A DNA stretch of 64,000 nucleotides from Sphingobium sp. SCG-1. Lineage in GTDB: Bacteria > Pseudomonadota > Alphaproteobacteria > Sphingomonadales > Sphingomonadaceae. Both the position numbers and the translations under genes were made by a program. Within the stretch, counting starts at the first letter, position 1, and each line of letters begins with the position of its first letter. Location of the stretch: contig NZ_CP026372.1 of NCBI RefSeq assembly GCF_002953135.1, positions 2,666,001-2,730,000 on the forward strand, read 5' to 3'. Shown here in pieces: positions 16,874-25,836 of this stretch. The notes beneath the pieces are model-generated. The model searched no databases. It was not told the DNA's origin and was given only the letters and a program-made list of their open reading frames with translations.

Positions 16874-18589
16874 CTATTTGGCGGTGTTGGGGAACAACTC
16901 CGCTTCGATAAGTGCCGGCGGCAGAATGCCGATGCTGGTGATGCGGGCGTAGAGTTCGCCCATGTTGAACGCCCTCTTGTTCGTATCGGCAGCATGGGAC
17001 GCGCGCGCTATCAAGCCGTCGAGCTGTATCTTGCCGATGATATAACTTGGGCCATAGCCGGGCTGCCGCAGGTAGAGCAGTTGTTCGAAACCCACGAGCG
17101 GACTTGCCGGATCCGACCAGCTACGCGGCGTCCAATCGGCATGAAAGCGCCCCGCCTCATCCAGCGTCATATCATTGGCTTGGACATGGAGCGATGCCAA
17201 TCCTCGCGCGGCGCGGTTGGCGAGCATGATCCACACCAGTTCTCTACCATGCGGGATATCGTCATAGAGGCCAGCCTGCATGACGAGCTCCTCCATCGCC
17301 GTCGCAAATCCCTCCGACCGATCGGAGAAGATGTTGAAGAGGGGCGGCGTGTCGCGGATCGGATCCGGATGCGGCTCGTGTTTCAGCCGCGCAAGTTCGA
17401 TCCAGTGTGTCGAGTGAGAAAGCAGGGGTAAAGGATCAAGAGCGGCGCCATGGCTGAAAAAGTTGCGTTCGGCGGGTGGCACATATCCGCTGGTCTGGGC
17501 CACCAGGGCAGCCCTGAAATAGGGTCTGTCCGGCACGATCCCGGTAGCGACCAGAAAATCATTGAACTTGGCTGTCTTCGCATCCGCCATCTGCTTGTAC
17601 CCTGCAGGGTCGCTTATCTCGATAACGGGCGGAACATTGCGGTTTCTCAGTTCCTCTAGGCGGAGCGAGGCCAACGATCGGTCCAGTTCGCGCTGAAGTA
17701 ACAGTTTCTGGTCATCCCAAGTATATGGGTTCAACTGGACATGCTTGAGATACCAGTTGTAATTGTCTTTGCCGACGCCGGACGGACCCGTACGCGAGGG
17801 GGCTTCTGCTGCGATCCACCTGGCAAATTCGTCGGTCGCGACGCGGGCCGCGGTAATTGCGCGCATGAGCTTAGGGCTGGCACCTGTCATTGTTGCCGGA
17901 TTATAGCCATCCAGCGACCGCATCTTCAGCGTGCCAGCTTGCAGCGCGGTAAGCGTTTGGCTTTGGTCCTTCAATGCGCGATCGCCGTAAGCCCACAGGT
18001 CGTGCGCCTGACTGTCGGCGAGATTGACTCTGGCCGATGCTAACTGGCGCGGGATCGCGCCGATCAACATGGTGAGTGTTGCGTCATCCTGACGCGACAG
18101 CGGGAAGCTGTACGAGAACAAGTCGATACTCGGCGCGGCCGACGGGCCTTCATGCGCAGGGACGTCACTTTGGTCGGCGAAAACCGTTTGATAGAACGAC
18201 GGATCACGGGCCCATGGCTTCAATATTCGCAGGTTGAAATCGAACGCGTTCATTTCCGCCTCGATCAGTCGGTAGTCATTCTGCTGTGCGATCGTCCATC
18301 CGGTACGATCCAACCCCGAAAGCCGAGATTTATACGAAGTCAGGTCCGTGGCGGCTTTGGCCATCGCGGGCTGGCTATAGTCAGGCAACCCTTTGCGCAC
18401 GACCGGCGTAACAAACGTGCGCCAGTCCTTGAATAGCCTGTAGAGCTCGCGGTCTTGCAGGATCCGCGCCGGGGCGACATTCTTCGACGCATCTTTAGTC
18501 GCGGGATTTTTCGCCTGGCCAACCGCAGGTGCGTTCGCCAGAGCAAAACAGATTGCGAGGCAGGCGGCAGTGTTCGAAGGTTGTCGCAT
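16874..18589 (-). CDS. DUF885 family protein, exported
   Basis: A 571-residue DUF885 protein, a family related to M32-like metallocarboxypeptidases. It has a signal peptide (ending about AVGQA), so it acts in the periplasm. Family features include the helical middle, the NYNWYLKHV motif, EGFATAMEELVMQAGLYDD and the GYGPSYIIGK C-terminal motif. The zinc-binding HExxPGH usual in the family is not seen; the equivalent place reads HWIELARLKHEP. So either the enzyme uses other ligands or it is not a metallopeptidase. I chose the ATG at 18589 because GGGGAA lies about 5 bases before it; an ATG at 18601 is the alternative. It converges on the TonB receptor, and the pair may import and process a peptide-like or ester substrate. 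Confidence 0.82.
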   Translation of the reverse strand: MRQPSNTAACLAICFALANAPAVGQAKNPATKDASKNVAPARILQDRELYRLFKDWRTFVTPVVRKGLPDYSQPAMAKAATDLTSYKSRLSGLDRTGWTIAQQNDYRLIEAEMNAFDFNLRILKPWARDPSFYQTVFADQSDVPAHEGPSAAPSIDLFSYSFPLSRQDDATLTMLIGAIPRQLASARVNLADSQAHDLWAYGDRALKDQSQTLTALQAGTLKMRSLDGYNPATMTGASPKLMRAITAARVATDEFARWIAAEAPSRTGPSGVGKDNYNWYLKHVQLNPYTWDDQKLLLQRELDRSLASLRLEELRNRNVPPVIEISDPAGYKQMADAKTAKFNDFLVATGIVPDRPYFRAALVAQTSGYVPPAERNFFSHGAALDPLPLLSHSTHWIELARLKHEPHPDPIRDTPPLFNIFSDRSEGFATAMEELVMQAGLYDDIPHGRELVWIMLANRAARGLASLHVQANDMTLDEAGRFHADWTPRSWSDPASPLVGFEQLLYLRQPGYGPSYIIGKIQLDGLIARASHAADTNKRAFNMGELYARITSIGILPPALIEAELFPNTAK

Positions 18590-18805
18590 TACGTTCCCCA
18601 TTAGCAAACGCGTGGAGCATGCACGCTAGCCTAAGCGCAAGCGGCGGCAAGCTGGGAATGCCAATGGCATGATTGGAAAAGATTTTAGTTGATAGCGAGC
18701 CAACAACGTCGTGGCTCAACAGTTACGGAAAAATATGCCGCTCAATATGCCGAATACCGCTAATCAGCGAACACAGGATCGCGCTACTCGACATCCAATA
18801 TCAAA

Positions 18806-18862
18806 GCCGCCCGTCCGCAATCGGGAGGACAGAAGCAACGGTTGAACGTCTGCAAAGGGTCG
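18806..18862 (+). repeat. Dispersed ~55-bp repeat, copy 2
   Basis: It runs from GCCGCCCGTCCGCA to TTGAACGTCTGCAAAGGGTC and is one of the best-preserved copies. It lies about 55 bases before the intact integrase gene. Confidence 0.7.
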
Positions 18863-18915
18863 GGTCTTCTTCGAAGCGTTCTTCCTGCGGCCATCATGGC
18901 CACAGGAGATGTGTC

Positions 18916-19548
18916 ATGGGATTATCAGAGTTCGATCCCGCCGCCCGCGAGCGGGTATCTTGGAACGCCGGGCGCAAGGTTGGCGCAAAGCGGGCGCTCA
19001 AACCCTGTCAGATCTGGGCGATCCGCTTCTTTCTCGACCAATATGGGCGGGTCCGCGACCGCGCCCTCTTCGATCTCGCCATCGATAGCAAGCTGCGCGG
19101 ATGTGATTTGGTCAAGATCAGGATCAGCGATATCGTCTGCGATCGGAGAATTCGGACCAGAGCCACGGTTGTACAGCAAAAGACCGGCCGGCCGGTACAG
19201 TTTGAGCTGATGGACGACGCTCGCGCCAGCCTGCTCAAGTGGCTCGAGCTGCGCGGCGGCTCTCTGGAAGAATATGCCTTTCCAAGCCGCACAGACCATT
19301 CCACCCACATAGGCACGCGACAATACGCACGTCTGGTCGACGAATGGGTCACGGGAATTGGCTTGCCTAGCGAAGACTACGGCACCCATTCGCTGAGGAG
19401 AACGAAGGCGTCGATCATCTACAAGGCGACCGGAAATCTTCGTGCCGTCCAGATCCTACTCGGGCATACGAAGATCGAAAGCACGGTCCGATATCTCGGT
19501 GTTGATGTGGAGGATGCTTTAACCTTGGCAGAAGGCACGGAAATCTAA
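18916..19548 (+). CDS. Small tyrosine recombinase (phage-integrase family)
   Basis: A 210-residue tyrosine recombinase with a short N-terminus and a complete catalytic domain: Arg61 (KLRGCD), Lys89 in the hairpin (QQKTGRP), His158 and Arg161 (HSLRR), His184 (LLGH) and the nucleophile Tyr193 (VRYLG). It cuts and rejoins DNA at unknown sites. The ATG is preceded by AGGAG at 18903-18907; an upstream in-frame extension to 18673 is unlikely to be used. The enzyme lacks the full DNA-arm domain of phage integrases, which is typical of small stand-alone recombinases. A decayed relative lies 5.7 kb to the left in the same orientation, with the TonB/DUF885 pair between them. A stem-loop follows its stop. 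Confidence 0.9.
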   Translation: MGLSEFDPAARERVSWNAGRKVGAKRALKPCQIWAIRFFLDQYGRVRDRALFDLAIDSKLRGCDLVKIRISDIVCDRRIRTRATVVQQKTGRPVQFELMDDARASLLKWLELRGGSLEEYAFPSRTDHSTHIGTRQYARLVDEWVTGIGLPSEDYGTHSLRRTKASIIYKATGNLRAVQILLGHTKIESTVRYLGVDVEDALTLAEGTEI

Positions 19549-19554
19549 AATCGG

Positions 19555-19582
19555 CTGGCTCCTCGCCGTTGCGGGGAGCCAG
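19555..19582 (+). terminator. Stem-loop after the integrase gene
   Basis: CTGGCTCC (19555-19562) pairs with GGAGCCAG (19575-19582) around a 12-base loop. There is no U-run after it, so termination would be weak. A similar but degraded hairpin follows the decayed copy near 13564, so it may be part of the mobile unit. Confidence 0.5.
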
Positions 19583-19682
19583 AACCGTCCAGGGGACGGC
19601 TATGCGCCATTTGTTGCCGTTCTATCGCGTCTGCAAGAGGGCTTTGATACGTGCGCTGCGGCTTAGCATACCCACCGTTTGA

Positions 19683-20744
19683 TCATCCCTCGACGACGCA
19701 GCGGAAGCCGATGTGCGATGTGGAAGTATCGATCATTTCGGGGTGCCGGGCGGCTGGTCGATAACGCTGGCAAAAATTGGCTGCGCACAAATGTGAGCCG
19801 CCTTTTAATACCTTGCGGCCGATCCTCACGCCTGGCTGCGACGAGTCAAAACTGTTCTTCAGCGTGCCGCCACGGGGGTTGCTGAGCGTGCAGCAGGAGC
19901 CCTTGGACTTCTTTATCACCTTTATCACCGTTCTCCGATCGCTCCACCAATCGCTGGTCCATTCCCAGGTGTTGCCGATCATGTCGACAATGCCGTAGCT
20001 GTTGGCCGGGTAGGTTCCGACAGGAGACGTTCCTTCCCATCCGTCGAGCATCTGGTTGGCGAAGGGGAACAGCCCCTGCCAATAGTTCGCCATCATCGAA
20101 CCGTCAGGTGCCAGTTCGTCTCCCCACGCATACTCCTTGCTTACAAGGCCACCGCGGGCGGCGAACTCGAACTCGGCTTCGGTCGGCAGGCGCTTGCCGG
20201 CCCAATGGGAATAGGCCAGCGCGTCCGCATAGGCCACGTGAACGACGGGATGATCCCACAGATCCAAGTTGTCCAGGTCCTCCTCGGGCCCGGCCGGGTG
20301 GCGCCAGTCCGCCCCGAATTCGAAATGCCACCAGTTGGAGGGATCAGCGAGATCAACTGGGCCAGACGTCTTGCGGAAGACCAGTGAGCCCGCCTGATCC
20401 ATGCCAGGGAGCATGCCGGGATAGTTTTTGGGATCGGGCGCGATCTGCGCGATAGTGGTATAGCCGGTAGCCTCCACAAAGGCCGCAAACTGCCGGTTAG
20501 TCACCGGAGTAGTGTCGATCCAGAAGGCATCCACGCTGACGCGGCGAAGAGGGGCTTCCTCGGGGTAGAAGCGGTCCGAGCCCATCGTGAAGGCACCCCC
20601 GGGCACCCAAGTCATTCCAGGCTGCCCGGACTCGGTGTCGCCTGAACCATCATTGGTGAAAACCATCTCGCCTTCTCCGGTGGATGCAAGCCTAGCTTCC
20701 GCTTTCCCAAGGAAGCCCGATCGCTGCATACGCACGTCCCTCAT
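19683..20744 (-). CDS. Formylglycine-generating enzyme for the adjacent sulfatase
   Basis: A 353-residue protein of the FGE/SUMF1 family, which oxidises the active-site cysteine of sulfatases to formylglycine. The start of the domain (GMTWVPGGAFTMGSD), the WEWTSDWW core and the C-terminal active site are visible; the paired cysteines Cys320 and Cys325 in SHLCAANFCQRYR fit the catalytic pair of known enzymes, with the downstream GFRC tail. Its ATG overlaps the sulfatase stop by four bases (ATGA), so the modifying enzyme is made together with its target, which carries the matching CSPTR site. No signal peptide is seen; modification would take place in the cytoplasm before export. Confidence 0.93.
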   Translation of the reverse strand: MRDVRMQRSGFLGKAEARLASTGEGEMVFTNDGSGDTESGQPGMTWVPGGAFTMGSDRFYPEEAPLRRVSVDAFWIDTTPVTNRQFAAFVEATGYTTIAQIAPDPKNYPGMLPGMDQAGSLVFRKTSGPVDLADPSNWWHFEFGADWRHPAGPEEDLDNLDLWDHPVVHVAYADALAYSHWAGKRLPTEAEFEFAARGGLVSKEYAWGDELAPDGSMMANYWQGLFPFANQMLDGWEGTSPVGTYPANSYGIVDMIGNTWEWTSDWWSDRRTVIKVIKKSKGSCCTLSNPRGGTLKNSFDSSQPGVRIGRKVLKGGSHLCAANFCQRYRPAARHPEMIDTSTSHIGFRCVVEG

Positions 20745-23056
20745 TTAAGCTGGATGTCGATCTGCCGGATCGTGCCCGGAAAGTTGCTGTCCGCTATGGT
20801 ATAGTCGGTATTCACCGGTGTGATCGTGTCCATGCCTATGTCGAAGCCTTCCGTGTGAGACATCCAGCCCCGTACAGTGCGAGCGATACGCCCACTACCC
20901 GCCGGCTTGCCATCGATGCTTATGGTGAGCATGCCGCCCGAACCCGGTTCCGCCTTGTCGGCCTGGAACGACGCCGAGACCTTGTGCCGCCCGGCACCAA
21001 GCGCGCTCGTGCCGCGGATGGTGAATTGGTCCGATCCCACTGCATTGTAGTGGAATACCGGAAAGCCTTGTTTGAGGTAGAATGCGTAGCCACCAAAGCG
21101 CCCGCCCTGCGTGACCAGCACGCCCTTTGCATTCGCGCCTATGTCGACGTCCGCATCGATAGTGAACGACTTGCCGATCGTGTGCGGTGCCGCATCTTCG
21201 TTCAAGCGACTGAGCGGCGCGCGATATACGAAGCGGCTGCGATTGCCGCCTAAGGTCGGTCGGCCGGCAGCCCCTTCGCTGTAGTCATGGATGGGCAGGA
21301 TGTGGTTGGCCGCCGCTTCCTTCCAGAACAGATCCTGCAGTTCCCTAAGCTTGGCGGGGTTGCTGGCGGCCAGATCGTTGGCAGTGGTAAAATCCTTGTC
21401 GAGGTTAAACAGCGTCCATTTGCGGCTATCGGGACCCAGGTTCAATTTGCGGTCGACGCCCGCGCCGACTTCCCAGGCCAAACGCTTGGGAAGTGTGCCC
21501 GCCATCCAGCCGTCGTGGTAGATGCCGAAATTCTCCATCATCTCGTACACTTGCGTCCGCCGAGCGGACGGTGCCTTGGGCGCGGTGAAGCTGTAGGCAA
21601 GACTGATGCCGTCAATTGGCTGCTGCTTGACTCCCCCCACTGTGTCGGGTGCCTTGATCCCCGTAGCTTCCAGGATGGTGGGCGCGATATCGCTGACGTG
21701 GGCGTACTGCGTGCGGAAAGTTCCCATGTCCTTGATCCGCGCTGGCCATGAGATAACCATGCCATTGCGGGTGCCGCCCGTCTGAGAGGCGATCTGCTTC
21801 CACCAGGGATAAGGGCTGTTCATTGCCCACGCCCAAGGTGCCGGGAAGTGGTTGTAGACGTTCGGCCCGCCGATGTCGTCGTAATGCGAGGCAAGCTCGG
21901 CAAAGGTTTCCTTGCGGCCAGTGATGCTGGACTGTTCGAAGGCAAGGCCATTAAGCCCGCCTTCCGCACTCGATCCGTTGTCGCCCTCAATGAAGATAAC
22001 CATTGTGTTGTCTAGCTGACCGCTATCCCGGAGGCTCTGTATGATGCGGCCCGTTTGGTAGTCTGAGTATGCGACAGTGGCAGCGAACGCCTCCATCAGC
22101 CGCACGGAAACCTTCTTGTGTTCGGCATCCAGCGAATCCCAGGCTGGCAGTGATTCCGGGCGAGGTGAAAGAACAGAATCTTTTGGAATCAATCCCATAG
22201 CCTTTTGGCGCTCGAAGCTTTCCTCGCGCACCTTGTCCCAGCCCTGATCGAAGCGGCCCCTGAACTTTTCCAGCCATTCCTTTGGCGCGTGATGCGGCGT
22301 GTGCGCGGCACCGGGGGCGTAGTACATGAAGAAGGGCTTTTCCGGCGCACTGACGTGCTGTGCCTGAAGCCAGCCGATCGCATGCGTGGCGATGTCCTTT
22401 TCAAAGTGGTAATCTGGATCATCAGGCTGATCGACCGGCTTCTCGTTCTCGACGAGGTTGGGGTTCCACAACGACGCGTCAGCCGACAGGAAGCCATAGA
22501 AATATTCAAATCCGAGGCCCGTTGGCCAGCGATCGAATGGCCCGGCAGGACTCATTTCCCATTCGGGCGTAACGTGGCCTTTGCCCAGCATCGCGGTGTT
22601 ATAGCCGCCAGCCTTGAGCATCTGCGCGATTGTCGCCGCTGTCTTGGGGATGACGCTCGTGTACCCGTCGTAGCCAGTGGGTATGTTGGCGACATTGCCC
22701 ATATTGACGTTGTGCGGCGCGCGGCCGGTTAACAAAGAGGCGCGAGTGGGTGAACACAACGCCGTGGTGTTGAATCGGCTATAGCGCAGGCCCTGCTTCG
22801 CCAAAGCGTCGAACGTCGAGGTCTGCACCGGGCCGCCGAATGCGCTACTGACGCCGTAGCCCACGTCGTCCGTCATGATCACCAGCACGTTGGGCGCGCC
22901 CTTCGGGGCGGTGGGTTCCGATGGCCAGCGCGGGGCGTGGGTCGTCTCGGCAGTCTTGCCTACGACCCCGCCGCCCACCTGGCCAACCACTGGCGAGGTG
23001 AAGGCGAGCGCGGAGCTGGCAAGCAAGGTTGTCCATAGGCGCGAAGATCTGATCAT
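20741..23056 (-). CDS. Arylsulfatase, exported
   Basis: A 771-residue type I sulfatase hydrolysing sulfate esters, probably in the periplasm (signal peptide ending about PVVGQ). The metal-binding start PNVLVIMTDDVGYG with Asp63/Asp64, the formylglycine motif CSPTRASLLTGR (Cys101), the AMLGKGH segment and the later EGDNGSS motif are all intact. A ~150-residue C-terminal beta-rich domain follows, as in AtsA-like arylsulfatases. I chose the ATG at 23056 because AAGAGG lies 9 bases upstream; a GTG at 23080 and an ATG at 23065 are in frame. The gene order TonB receptor, sulfatase, FGE suggests uptake of a sulfated molecule followed by desulfation. The identity of the substrate cannot be read. Confidence 0.93.
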   Translation of the reverse strand: MIRSSRLWTTLLASSALAFTSPVVGQVGGGVVGKTAETTHAPRWPSEPTAPKGAPNVLVIMTDDVGYGVSSAFGGPVQTSTFDALAKQGLRYSRFNTTALCSPTRASLLTGRAPHNVNMGNVANIPTGYDGYTSVIPKTAATIAQMLKAGGYNTAMLGKGHVTPEWEMSPAGPFDRWPTGLGFEYFYGFLSADASLWNPNLVENEKPVDQPDDPDYHFEKDIATHAIGWLQAQHVSAPEKPFFMYYAPGAAHTPHHAPKEWLEKFRGRFDQGWDKVREESFERQKAMGLIPKDSVLSPRPESLPAWDSLDAEHKKVSVRLMEAFAATVAYSDYQTGRIIQSLRDSGQLDNTMVIFIEGDNGSSAEGGLNGLAFEQSSITGRKETFAELASHYDDIGGPNVYNHFPAPWAWAMNSPYPWWKQIASQTGGTRNGMVISWPARIKDMGTFRTQYAHVSDIAPTILEATGIKAPDTVGGVKQQPIDGISLAYSFTAPKAPSARRTQVYEMMENFGIYHDGWMAGTLPKRLAWEVGAGVDRKLNLGPDSRKWTLFNLDKDFTTANDLAASNPAKLRELQDLFWKEAAANHILPIHDYSEGAAGRPTLGGNRSRFVYRAPLSRLNEDAAPHTIGKSFTIDADVDIGANAKGVLVTQGGRFGGYAFYLKQGFPVFHYNAVGSDQFTIRGTSALGAGRHKVSASFQADKAEPGSGGMLTISIDGKPAGSGRIARTVRGWMSHTEGFDIGMDTITPVNTDYTIADSNFPGTIRQIDIQLK

Positions 23057-23090
23057 GATGGACATCCTCTTGGTGGTCACTCTTCCCCCT

Positions 23091-23126
23091 AAAAAGGGAG
23101 GGCTCCGGCTATCGCGATCGGAGCCC
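23091..23126 (-). terminator. Terminator-like hairpin between TonB receptor and sulfatase
   Basis: On the minus strand GGGCTCCG (complement of 23119-23126) pairs with CGGAGCCC (complement of 23100-23107) across an 11-base loop, followed after a few bases by TTTTT (23095-23091). It would partly stop transcription leaving the receptor gene, giving less sulfatase than receptor. Confidence 0.6.
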
Positions 23127-23149
23127 CCAGGGGGAGTCGGGAAAGTGGG

Positions 23150-25672
23150 TCAATAGCGGAACGTGACTTGCGCCTGCACGGTACGCGGCAAGCTGGCGAA
23201 CCCGGTCTGGTCGGCCAATACGCCAGCGTTCGTGCCTGTGCCCGAGCCGCTGTTGGGGGTATCGTTGCCGCCGATCACATAAAACCGGTTGGTCAGGTTC
23301 TTGCCGATGAGCTGAAACTGCAGGTGCTCGTCTGCTGTGGTGAACGAGATCGTGCCATCCAGCGAGATGTAGCGCTTTTGCCGAGTGAACGGATTGCCAA
23401 AGGCAGTCGCGATGTAGCTGCCGCTGTAACGGGCATCGAGGCCGAGGGCGAGCTTGCCGCTGCCTCCGAGTTGTGCCTCGTAGGATGCACCCAAGTTCCC
23501 GGTCCAATCAGGAGCATTGGCGGTTGGCTGGCCCTTAAGGTTCTGCCGGTTCGCAACAGTGTCGGTCGCAGGATTAAACGGGCGTGAGCTATCGGTTGCC
23601 GCCACATAAACGAGATTACAGCCCTGTCCGCGCGTTTGACCGGCCCAGCACGGCGTGCCAGGTGCATCGCCATAGCGTGCACGGTTGTAATTGACGCTGC
23701 CGTGGAGGTCGAACCCGTCCAGCGCACGCGGGGCTACCTGGAACTCAAACTCAACGCCCTTCGTGCGGGCCGAACCGGCATTGATAGTGGTGAAGGCGAA
23801 GATGTCCGAGCGGAAGAAGTCGAGTTGCAGGTTGCTGTACTTGTAGTTGTATGCCGTGAGGTTGAGGCGCAATTGGCGGTCGAGCCAGGTTGTCTTGATA
23901 CCCGCTTCGAAGCCTTTGGCATTCTCGGGATCGAACTCGAAATCCGGCAGCCCGGCGCTTGGGCTGTAGATGCCCGAGTTTGAAAATCCGCCCGACTTGT
24001 ATGCGGTTTTGTAGGCACCGTAGATAGTGATGTCACCTGTGGGCTTGTACGTCACGGTGGCTTCGGGCGACCAGTCATCGAAGTCCTGATTTGAACGCAG
24101 TGTTACCCCGGGAAGGAAGATGCCCTGCGCCACGCGGATCGGGTGGGAATAAGGCTGGAGGAAGTAGCTATCCTTGCTTTCCGCCGTATACCGCACGCCG
24201 CCAGCAATCTCGAGTTTGTCGAAGGGCCTTACAATGAACTGGGCGAAGGCCGCGAAGGTCTCGCCCTTGGTCTGCGAGTCCTTCGAGTTAGCCAGATAGC
24301 GCCGGAAGCCTGGCGTTGCTGCACTGTTTTCAAGTCCGCCAGAGGCTGTCCAGGCGTTATAATCGCGCTTGGTCGATTGATAGTAGCCGCCGATCATCGC
24401 ATCCCAAAAGCCGCCGATGTTTGTCTGTGCGCGCACTTCCTGCGAAAAGGCGTGCCAGGTCGAATCCTCGGTAGCAAAGACCCCGGGCGCGCCTGCGCGC
24501 GAAACGCTGTCGCCGTCGAACTGGAATGTGTTTCGGTTCCAGTTGTAGTTGGTGATGGATGAGATCGTCAGCTCATCCATCGCCCAAGTCAGGCCCAGAT
24601 TTGTTGCCCAGGACGTGTACCGGTTACCCTGCTGGCCGCTCGCGTTGGAATAAGGCACGCTCGCGGCAATATCCGTCGGTGTGCGGTTTGCCGACGAAGC
24701 GAAACGACGATCGCACGCAATCGCTGGATTGCTGGCCAGCGCGCCCGTGGGACAATAATAGACAACCGACCCAGCGCTGGGATTGTTGTTTTTATTAATG
24801 CCATAATTGGCTTTTAGCACGGCGGTGAGCGTGTCGGTCGGCTCCCATTTTAGAGTGCCGCGAATATACGCTTCCGTGGCCCGACCGTCACCTGCGGGAC
24901 CAGAGGTGTGGATTGTGGTGGTGCCCGGAACCGCCGTGGATGTGCGATCGATCGTAGGATAGGGCTGCGCCGTCCCAAGCTGCTTGTAATAGCCGTCGAA
25001 CTGTTTGGAGGCGCGCGCGGCTATGCGAATGCCCAGCGTTTCGCTCAGGGGACTGGAGACAATCGCCTCACCATAGACCTGCTTGGCGGTGAACTCGTAG
25101 CCAGCGCGTGCAATGACTTCCAACTTGTCCCCAGGATCGGCGGTAGTGATCGAGACAACGCCAGCGGTGGCGTTCTTGCCGAAGAACAGGGCTTGAGGAC
25201 CCTTTAGAATTTCCAGTCGACCAAGGTCGAAGAAGCCTTCGTTGATTGTACGGCCCTGCCCGGAATAGGCTCCGTCGACGATCACCGCGACCGATTGTTC
25301 CAGCCCGATGGAAGTCGTGTTCGAACCGATGCCGCGTAGCACGAGTGTGGCGCCCGACCCTGATGGCGTTCGTCCGATAGAGAAAGACGGCGTCTGCGCT
25401 GCGACCCGTTCAAGGGAACTCAGGTCATATTGCTGCATGCGCGCGGCACTGATTGCGATGACAGAAACGGGAACGTCCTGCGTGGTTTCTTGCCGCTTGC
25501 GGGCCGTGACGATGATGTCGCCGATGCCGCCTTGCTGCGCCTGCTCCGTTTGCGTTTCCTGGGCCATCGCAGTTGGGGAGTAGATGAAACCCAATCCTGC
25601 GCTTGCAGTCAAAAAGGCCGAGCGGATCATCGTGCGACGGCGAAAGGGGGCGGCCCGGCTCAGTTTAGGCAT
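23150..25672 (-). CDS. TonB-dependent outer-membrane receptor of the sulfatase cluster
   Basis: An 840-residue receptor with a signal peptide (ending about PTAMAQ), the IIVTARKRQE plug start, VSVIAISAARM, the plug motif RLEILKGPQALFFGKNATAG, and a barrel ending in VQAQVTFRY with the terminal aromatic residue typical of outer-membrane proteins. The start at 25672 has GGGAGAAG 6 bases upstream; earlier in-frame starts lack this. It is divergent from the TetR regulator and leads the sulfatase-FGE genes. It probably imports the sulfated substrate. The plug and barrel type is that of Sphingomonad receptors often annotated for hydrophobic or aromatic compounds, but this does not fix the ligand. Confidence 0.92.
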   Translation of the reverse strand: MPKLSRAAPFRRRTMIRSAFLTASAGLGFIYSPTAMAQETQTEQAQQGGIGDIIVTARKRQETTQDVPVSVIAISAARMQQYDLSSLERVAAQTPSFSIGRTPSGSGATLVLRGIGSNTTSIGLEQSVAVIVDGAYSGQGRTINEGFFDLGRLEILKGPQALFFGKNATAGVVSITTADPGDKLEVIARAGYEFTAKQVYGEAIVSSPLSETLGIRIAARASKQFDGYYKQLGTAQPYPTIDRTSTAVPGTTTIHTSGPAGDGRATEAYIRGTLKWEPTDTLTAVLKANYGINKNNNPSAGSVVYYCPTGALASNPAIACDRRFASSANRTPTDIAASVPYSNASGQQGNRYTSWATNLGLTWAMDELTISSITNYNWNRNTFQFDGDSVSRAGAPGVFATEDSTWHAFSQEVRAQTNIGGFWDAMIGGYYQSTKRDYNAWTASGGLENSAATPGFRRYLANSKDSQTKGETFAAFAQFIVRPFDKLEIAGGVRYTAESKDSYFLQPYSHPIRVAQGIFLPGVTLRSNQDFDDWSPEATVTYKPTGDITIYGAYKTAYKSGGFSNSGIYSPSAGLPDFEFDPENAKGFEAGIKTTWLDRQLRLNLTAYNYKYSNLQLDFFRSDIFAFTTINAGSARTKGVEFEFQVAPRALDGFDLHGSVNYNRARYGDAPGTPCWAGQTRGQGCNLVYVAATDSSRPFNPATDTVANRQNLKGQPTANAPDWTGNLGASYEAQLGGSGKLALGLDARYSGSYIATAFGNPFTRQKRYISLDGTISFTTADEHLQFQLIGKNLTNRFYVIGGNDTPNSGSGTGTNAGVLADQTGFASLPRTVQAQVTFRY

Positions 25673-25727
25673 GTCATCTTCTCCCAAATTTTTTTGTAGG
25701 CGACTTCCCATCGCGGTGTCAGCGATT

Positions 25728-25764
25728 AAAACATATGCGTTAATCATAATAACGCACCTGTTTT
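25728..25764. promoter_or_regulatory. Palindromic operator in the TetR / TonB divergent region
   Basis: Arms at 25728-25742 (AAAACATATGCGTTA) and 25750-25764 (TAACGCACCTGTTTT) match at 13 of 15 positions around a 7-base spacer. It lies between the divergent receptor and TetR starts and is probably where that regulator binds, controlling both directions. Confidence 0.75.
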
Positions 25765-25836
25765 AAATGTTAGGCCGCAACTAGTGCTACGCTTGCTACC
25801 GCGCAGCTTCAGAGCCTTGTAGGAAAGGAGAGTGTC

